Source: Ferruginivarius sediminum
GTDB taxonomy: Bacteria > Pseudomonadota > Alphaproteobacteria > Kiloniellales > Rhodovibrionaceae
Reading direction: 5' to 3'
DNA length: 64,000 nucleotides
Assembly (NCBI RefSeq): GCF_003344765.1
Contig: NZ_QPMH01000013.1
Location: forward strand, 42,357 to 106,356
In this document: one piece after another, positions 59,420 through 64,000 of the stretch
How positions within the stretch are numbered: the first letter of the stretch is position 1
Layout of the letters: each line of letters starts with the position of its first letter
Program-made: the position numbers and the translations under genes
Notes under the pieces: model-generated
Told to the model about the DNA's origin: nothing
What the model saw: the letters and a program-made list of their open reading frames with translations, nothing else
Databases searched by the model: none

Positions 59420-61462
59420 CTAAATGTCCTTCACCACCCGCAGCGCATCGTAGATCGCCGCATGGATGTTCCGGCTGGCCACGGCGTCGCCGATGCGGAC
59501 CAGCCAGTAACCGCCGTTCGCGCCCTGACCCACGGGCTGCGGGCGGCCGGCGAGCAGGGCGTCGTAGTCAACCTCGCCCCGGTTGGCGGAGCCGTCCTTG
59601 AGGTCGAAGTACAGCTCGTCGAAGGGCAAAGTGCCGTGCTCGACCACCACCTGGTCCACGGGGACGATATGGTCAGCCTTGGCGTAGTCGTCCCAGAGCA
59701 TGGCCTCCAGCTTGTTGCCGTTCCGGCGCAGCCCCAGCAGGCGACGGTTCACCGTGGTCTCGACCCCGAACTGGCCGAACGCCCGGAAGTAGGCAGGATA
59801 GTTCGTGCCGCCGATATCGGGAGAAAGCATGCGCTCCGGCGTGACGTAGTGGACGCGGCTGCCCGCGCGGGCCAGGTATTCGGCAGCGGTCACGCCGGGG
59901 TGCGCGCCGTTGTCGTCGTAGACCAGCACGTCCTGCCCGGCCACGGCCTGGCCGCTCAGGACGTCCCAACTTGTCGTCGCCAGATTCTCGCCCTCCTCCA
60001 GGAAGCTGGTATTGGGTAGCCCGCCGGTGGCGACGACCACGACATCCGGCGCCTCCGCCATCACCTCCGCCCGCTCGGCGAAGGTGTTGATGCGCAGCTC
60101 GGCACCGGCGCGCACCGCCTCGTCCTCCAGCCAGTCGATCATGCCCATGATCTCCCCCCGGCGCTGTAACGCGGCGGCAAGGCGGACCTGTCCGCCGGGG
60201 CGGTCCGCCGCCTCGAAAACCGTCACGCCGTGCCCGCGCAGTGCCGCGACGCGCGCGGCCTCCAGCCCGGCGGGGCCGGCGCCGACGACCACGACCTTCT
60301 TCGCACGCCCCTCGGCCTTCGGAATGACGTGCGGCATCGATTGCTCGCGCCCGGTGGCGGCGTTGTGGATGCACAGCGCGTCGCCGCCCTCGTAGATCCG
60401 GTCGATGCAGTAGCCGACGCCGACGCATGGGCGGATGCGCTCCTCGTCCCCGCGAGCCAGCTTCAGCGCGATATGCGGGTCGGCCATGTGCGCGCGGGTC
60501 ATGCCGACAAGATCGACGTGCCCCTCGGCCACGGCATGGCGGGCGGTCGCCACGTCGTTTATGCGGGCGGCGTGCAGCACCGGCACGCCTAGTTCCCGCT
60601 TCACCCGCCCGGCCAGTTCCAGGTGCGGCGCGGCGGGCGTGCCCATGCCGGGAATGACGTGCGACAGGCCCTCATCAGTGTCGATATGGCCCTTGATAAC
60701 GTTGACGAAGTCCACACCGCCGTCGGCCGTCAGGCGGCGGGCGATCTTCATGCCCTCCTCGCAGCGCAGGCCGTTCTTCAGATCCTCGTCCACCACCATG
60801 CGGATGCCGAGGATATAGTCCGCACCTACCTGCCGGCGGATCTCGGCAATGACCTGATGGGCAAAGCGCAGGCGGTTATCGAGCGAGCCGCCGTACTCAT
60901 CGTCCCGCCGGTTGGTCATCGGCGACCAGAAGGCGTCCAGCAGGTGGCCGTAGGCCTCGATCTCGATGCCGTCCAGGCCGCCGTCCCGGCAACGCCGCGC
61001 CGCCATGCCATAGGCGCGCACCACGCGGGCGATGTCGAAGTCCTCCATCGCCTTCGGGAACGCCCTGTGCGCCGGCTCCCGCACGCAGGAGGGAGAGAGC
61101 ACAGGCAGCCAGTCCGCCGTCATGTTGGCGGTGCGCCGACCCAGGTGGGTGATCTGGCACATCACCGCCGCACCGTGCGCATGCACACCCTCGGCCAGCG
61201 CCCGGAAGTGCGGCACGATGGCGTCGTCCCAGAGGTGCAGGTTGCCGAAGGCCGGCGGCGAATCCCGGTCCACCACGGCGGAGCCGCCGATGAACGTCAG
61301 CCCGATGCCGCCCTTCGCCTTCTCTTCGTGGTAGAGGCGATAGCGCTCCGTCGGCAGGCCGTTCTCGGCATAGTTCGGCTCGTGCGCGGTGGAGCAAATC
61401 CGGTTGCGGAGTTCCAGGTGCTTGAGCGTGAAGGGCTGAAGCAGCGGGTCGTTGCGGGCCAT
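59420..61462 (-). CDS. NADH:flavin oxidoreductase, N-methylproline/trimethylamine dehydrogenase-like
   Basis: Two-part flavoenzyme of 680 aa. The N-terminal half is an Old Yellow Enzyme-type FMN barrel (PFTLKHLELRNRICSTAHEP, GHLLDAFWSPMTNRR). The C-terminal half is a FAD/NAD-binding module (KKVVVVGAGPAGLEAARVAA). This is the layout of trimethylamine dehydrogenase, 2,4-dienoyl-CoA reductase and N-methylproline (stachydrine) demethylase. In the iron-sulfur segment the sequence is RPCVGVGYC, so the middle Cys of the usual C-x2-C-x2-C is Val. The ATG at 61462 follows AGAGAGGACC. Demethylation of a methylated amine or betaine is the favoured role. Confidence 0.85.
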   Translation of the reverse strand: MARNDPLLQPFTLKHLELRNRICSTAHEPNYAENGLPTERYRLYHEEKAKGGIGLTFIGGSAVVDRDSPPAFGNLHLWDDAIVPHFRALAEGVHAHGAAVMCQITHLGRRTANMTADWLPVLSPSCVREPAHRAFPKAMEDFDIARVVRAYGMAARRCRDGGLDGIEIEAYGHLLDAFWSPMTNRRDDEYGGSLDNRLRFAHQVIAEIRRQVGADYILGIRMVVDEDLKNGLRCEEGMKIARRLTADGGVDFVNVIKGHIDTDEGLSHVIPGMGTPAAPHLELAGRVKRELGVPVLHAARINDVATARHAVAEGHVDLVGMTRAHMADPHIALKLARGDEERIRPCVGVGYCIDRIYEGGDALCIHNAATGREQSMPHVIPKAEGRAKKVVVVGAGPAGLEAARVAALRGHGVTVFEAADRPGGQVRLAAALQRRGEIMGMIDWLEDEAVRAGAELRINTFAERAEVMAEAPDVVVVATGGLPNTSFLEEGENLATTSWDVLSGQAVAGQDVLVYDDNGAHPGVTAAEYLARAGSRVHYVTPERMLSPDIGGTNYPAYFRAFGQFGVETTVNRRLLGLRRNGNKLEAMLWDDYAKADHIVPVDQVVVEHGTLPFDELYFDLKDGSANRGEVDYDALLAGRPQPVGQGANGGYWLVRIGDAVASRNIHAAIYDALRVVKDI

Positions 61463-61648
61463 GGTCCTCTCTCTATCGCACTCTGTCGCATCGGATGATG
61501 GCATTTTGGCGGTTCGCGCCTAAAGCCGCATTTTTGATGTTCGGTGCCGGCAAGCGGCGCCCGTGCGGCCGACCGTCCGCTTCTCCCTGCTGGTAGAGTT
61601 CGTCGACGAAGCCCAGCGGCTTTGCGCGGTCAGCGGTTTGGCCCAGCG

Positions 61649-61903
61649 TCAGTATCCGAGAGTGCGCCGGCGTTCCTCGAATTCTTCCTTGTCGATCTCG
61701 CCCCGCGCGTACCTCTCCTCCAGGATCCTCAATGGCGCCTTTGCGGCAGACCGGGCCTGGTCGGGTCCGCCGTCTGGAAAGCTGCCTCCCAGCCAGCGCA
61801 CGATGATCACTGCGACGACGATGACGGTGGTCAGGACAAGCACCATCATCAGCGGCCCAAGCACCATCCCGTACCAGGGCATCGTGTGCCAGGGCTCCAT
61901 CAC
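61649..61903 (-). CDS. SHOCT-domain small membrane protein
   Basis: Protein of 84 aa with one transmembrane segment (MVLGPLMMVLVLTTVIVVAVIIV). It has a C-terminal SHOCT motif (LRILEERYARGEIDKEEFEERRRTL), split here by function into a short amphipathic helical hairpin. The N-terminus is rich in Met, His and Trp (MMEPWHTMPWYGM), which could bind copper. It overlaps the Met-rich gene upstream by four bases and is last in a three-gene operon. Confidence 0.85.
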   Translation of the reverse strand: MMEPWHTMPWYGMVLGPLMMVLVLTTVIVVAVIIVRWLGGSFPDGGPDQARSAAKAPLRILEERYARGEIDKEEFEERRRTLGY

Positions 61904-62355
61904 TGACCTCCGTCCCGTGGCGCCGCCCGCAGCGTAACCTTGCCGCGCCGGGCCAGGTGCGCCAGGAGGTAGGCGGCGCTGGCCTCACCAATCTCCAGAG
62001 CTTCAGAGATGCTGGCTTGGTCGGCGTCGGGGGTCTCGCGCAAGTGCTGCATCGCCCGATCTTCGGCCGTTTCGAGCCATTCCTCGAAGAGCGCATGCAG
62101 TTCCGGCGTGGCGAAGCCGGCCATGTCTGTGGTCCGTTTGATCGCAGTCAGCATCTCCGCGCACATGCCCATGCACATCTGCATCATCGGCGGTGGGCTG
62201 TGGTCCTCCTCGCCCATCCGCTTCATCATCTTCTGCATCATGGCCATGGGGTCGGGCGAGCCGGCCCCCATCTGCGCCATCATTCGCTTCGCCATCTCCA
62301 TGCCCATCTCCATCGGGCTGCCGCTGCGCCCGGTCGTGTCGTCTTTCTCGGTCAT
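61900..62355 (-). CDS. Methionine-rich protein of unknown function
   Basis: Protein of 151 aa that I do not recognise. The first 68 residues contain 20 methionines, with clusters such as MEMGMEMAKRMMAQM and MMQMCMGMCAEM that include two Cys. The remainder is helical, and the end (ISEALEIGEASAAYLLAHLARRGKVTL) has the look of a winged-helix fragment. It has no signal peptide. Met/Cys clusters of this kind often bind Cu(I). Its start overlaps the methyltransferase stop (ATGA), and its stop overlaps the SHOCT gene start, so all three are translationally coupled. Confidence 0.7.
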   Translation of the reverse strand: MTEKDDTTGRSGSPMEMGMEMAKRMMAQMGAGSPDPMAMMQKMMKRMGEEDHSPPPMMQMCMGMCAEMLTAIKRTTDMAGFATPELHALFEEWLETAEDRAMQHLRETPDADQASISEALEIGEASAAYLLAHLARRGKVTLRAAPRDGGQ

Positions 62356-62975
62356 CGCCTCTTTTCCTCCTGCTCCGGGACCTCTTTCTGGAAGATCGCC
62401 CCATAGTGGAACGGCGGCAGGTCGACCACTCGATCCTGGACAAACCCTGCCGGCTCCACGGCCTCTCGCACCTGCTCGGGCGACATCCGCATATCCGTGC
62501 GCGGGCCGCGTGGCTCTCCGACGACGACCGTGCGCTCGCGCGGCAGTGGATACCAGTTCACGACGATTAGGCATCCCCCGGGTCGGAGCACCCGAGCCGC
62601 GGCCATCGCCATTCCGGTCTTGTCCGGGACGCCGTGGAAGGTGTTGGCGATCAGGACGCAGTCGACCTCGCCGTCCAGCAGATCGGGGAGCCCGCGTGCA
62701 TCCGCGCATATCAGACTGAGCACACTGGCGCCGGCAGCGTCGAGCGCGGCGCGGCATTGCTCGATCATCGCCGGATCGATGTCGACGGCGTACACCTGTC
62801 CCTGGACGATCCGTGCGAGTGGCGCCGTGAAGTAGCCGTCGCCGCAACACAGGTCCACAACGGTCATCCCGGGCCGAATGCCGAGCGCCCGCAGGACAGC
62901 CTCTGGGCTCGGCCACAGCGCCGCCCACCAGTCCTTATCCGGCATCGCGGTCGCGGGAAAGAAACCCTCGATCAT
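62352..62975 (-). CDS. Class I SAM-dependent methyltransferase, first gene of the Met-rich operon
   Basis: Methyltransferase of about 207 aa with motif I MTVVDLCCGDGYFTAPLA, motif II VYAVDIDPAMIEQC and post-motif III ARVLRPGGCLIVVNWYPLP. The Cys pair within motif I (LCCGDG) is unusual. The ATG at 62975 is chosen because the conserved fold starts soon after. The open frame continues upstream to 63179 without a recognisable domain. The substrate is unknown. It leads the operon with the Met-rich and SHOCT genes. Confidence 0.85.
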   Translation of the reverse strand: MIEGFFPATAMPDKDWWAALWPSPEAVLRALGIRPGMTVVDLCCGDGYFTAPLARIVQGQVYAVDIDPAMIEQCRAALDAAGASVLSLICADARGLPDLLDGEVDCVLIANTFHGVPDKTGMAMAAARVLRPGGCLIVVNWYPLPRERTVVVGEPRGPRTDMRMSPEQVREAVEPAGFVQDRVVDLPPFHYGAIFQKEVPEQEEKRR

Positions 62976-63173
62976 ATCGGCCCGCCTCGAGTAACGGCCC
63001 TCGAATATGGCAACACTTCGAAGAGATGCCTTGACGCAGATCAGTACAGTGACGATGCCCCGGCGTCCTGCCGGCGCCGATAGGTTCCCCGGACGTTGCA
63101 ATAAGTTTACGATAGCGGCGTTCAAACGCCGCGTGACGAGCAAAAAATCTCGTTCGAACGATAACCTGATATT

Positions 63174-63591
63174 ATGCAAAGCCTGCGCCGCGCCATGCCC
63201 TCGCCCACCAGCCTGTTCGCCTTCAAGGCGACGGCGCGCCTAGGCAGCTTCACGCTGACCGCCGAGGAGCTGAACGCCAGTCAGGCGGCCGTCAGTGCCG
63301 GCATCCGCCGGCTGGAGCAGGATCTGGGCACGACGCTGTTCACGCGCGCAAACCGGCGCACCGCGCTGACCGAGAACGGGCGCAAGTTCTTTGGCGACGT
63401 TTCGATCGGCCTCACCAGCGAGGGCAGTGGAGGCGCGCTACCGCACCGACCATGGCTTTTACGTCGTCTGGCCGCGTCACCTGCCGCTGAAGGACGATAT
63501 CCTGGCCATTCGCGACTGGCTGGTGGAGGAAGGCAGCATTGAGCGGCTGGCGACGCTCGATACCGATCCACGCGAGGAGGTTTCAACGTAA
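63174..63591 (+). pseudogene. Collapsed LysR-family regulator gene
   Basis: The 5' part encodes a normal LysR winged helix (LFAFKATARLGSFTLTAEELNASQAAVS..., TTLFTRANRRTALTENGRKFF). After about codon 80 the frame breaks. A +1 frame from about 63424 encodes a typical LysR C-terminus (YRTDHGFYVVWPRHLPLKDD then AIRDWLVEEGS). The middle of the ligand-binding domain, about 170 residues, is missing. The simplest explanation is one internal deletion that joined the ends out of frame. The HTH alone might still be translated to about 63542 as a truncated protein. Confidence 0.8.
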
Positions 63592-63893
63592 TGAGCGAGC
63601 CCGGCGTCTATGCCCGCGATCCCGACGGCCGCTGGCGGCTGATCCACAGCGACCGCGGGGGTGACTACCATCTTCACGACATCCGCGAGGCCTTCGCAAT
63701 CGGCACGGCCGGCCAGGACGAGGACGGGACGCCGATGCTGTCGCTGGACCAGCGCGATCTGCGCCAGCTCAAGGCCCTGGCGGACGCGCAGTCGTTCGAC
63801 CACGATCCGGACCTGATCGCGCTGTGTGGCGACATTTATCGGTTCGCGCAGGAAGGGCGGCAGGTGCGCTACACCTTCCGCCAAGTTTTCTAG
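63591..63893 (+). CDS. Small protein of unknown function coupled to the LysR remnant
   Basis: Acidic protein of 100 aa with no known motif that I recognise. It has no signal or membrane segment. A mixed beta start (GRWRLIHSDRGGDYHLHDIRE) is followed by helices (LDQRDLRQLKALADAQSF). Its ATG shares one base with the TAA of the LysR remnant (TAATG), and the remnant's end supplies GAGGAGG about 14 bases upstream. It was presumably co-expressed with the intact LysR gene, and its function is unknown. Confidence 0.6.
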   Translation: MSEPGVYARDPDGRWRLIHSDRGGDYHLHDIREAFAIGTAGQDEDGTPMLSLDQRDLRQLKALADAQSFDHDPDLIALCGDIYRFAQEGRQVRYTFRQVF

Positions 63894-64000
63894 CAGGACG
63901 CTGAAAAACCCGGCCGAGGCGCGCTCAACCGTTGGATTTTCGGGCGGCGATGTCTGAGCGCGGGCTGGGATCGAGGGCGTTGCATTCCCGGCGGTGGTGG
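63894..64000 (-). mobile_element. Possible end of an insertion sequence at the window edge
   Basis: Immediately after the small gene the sequence reads GGACGCTGAAAAACCC, which resembles the terminal repeats of IS5/IS1182-type elements. On the minus strand a short frame running in from the window edge ends AARKSNG-stop and could be the last residues of a transposase. Only 107 bases are visible, so neither the element nor its family can be confirmed. Confidence 0.35.

Overview
The window is GC-rich, densely coded DNA from an alphaproteobacterial chromosome, most likely a halotolerant member of the Rhodospirillales or a neighbouring group. The evidence is the ftsA-ftsZ-lpxC order, FtsZ with a long linker and an RRQAN-type tail, the bamD-recN-ligA block, a cysE/iscR/iscS cluster, a phasin, and an unusual density of osmoadaptation genes. 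No tRNA, rRNA, CRISPR array or phage was seen. The taxonomic placement is an inference from gene content.

Layout. 1-4.2 kb: end of the division/cell-wall cluster (ftsA partial, ftsZ, lpxC). 4.2-5.9 kb: an overlapping pair of amidoligase and glutamine-amidotransferase-like genes. 6.0-9.5 kb: a four-gene OpuB/OsmU-type osmoprotectant ABC importer. 9.8-14.5 kb: bamD-recN-ligA on the opposite strand to lpxC. 14.7-19.0 kb: a lone class II aldolase, then mtnP-mtnA-aldolase-VOC, which looks like the methylthioadenosine 'DHAP shunt'. 19.4-25.4 kb: a His-rich outer-membrane protein, a BigR/SqrR-like ArsR repressor, two convergent LuxR-type regulators, a long gene-free stretch, and a divergent methyltransferase/HxlR pair. 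25.4-34.4 kb: FMN reductase, galE, phasin, small cytochrome c, TrkA/TrkH potassium uptake, hutU, a Sel1-repeat protein and glucokinase. 34.4-37.6 kb: otsA and a GH15 hydrolase, in one operon with glucokinase. 38.2-41.4 kb: proVWX glycine betaine importer. 41.6-46.6 kb: a PadR repressor with an RND efflux pair. 47.2-52.4 kb: tenA, ferredoxin, two tandem cysteine desulfurases, iscR, cysE and a divergent hydrolase. 53-55.5 kb: anmK and tyrS. 55.7-58.8 kb: exported MBL hydrolase, DUF1194 protein and dihaem oxidoreductase. 59.2-64 kb: an accessory segment with gene remnants, an NADH:flavin oxidoreductase, a Met-rich/SHOCT/methyltransferase operon, a collapsed LysR gene and what looks like the edge of an insertion sequence.

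Common themes. Two betaine-type importers, trehalose-6-phosphate synthase with a GH15 hydrolase and glucokinase, and Trk potassium uptake suggest life under variable salinity. Sulfur handling also recurs: MTA salvage, cysteine synthesis, two desulfurases and a candidate persulfide-sensing repressor. The less familiar units are the amidoligase pair, the mtnP-mtnA-aldolase-VOC operon, the His-rich OMP with its ArsR regulator, and the Met-rich three-gene operon. None can be called a new system from sequence alone, but each gives a testable hypothesis.
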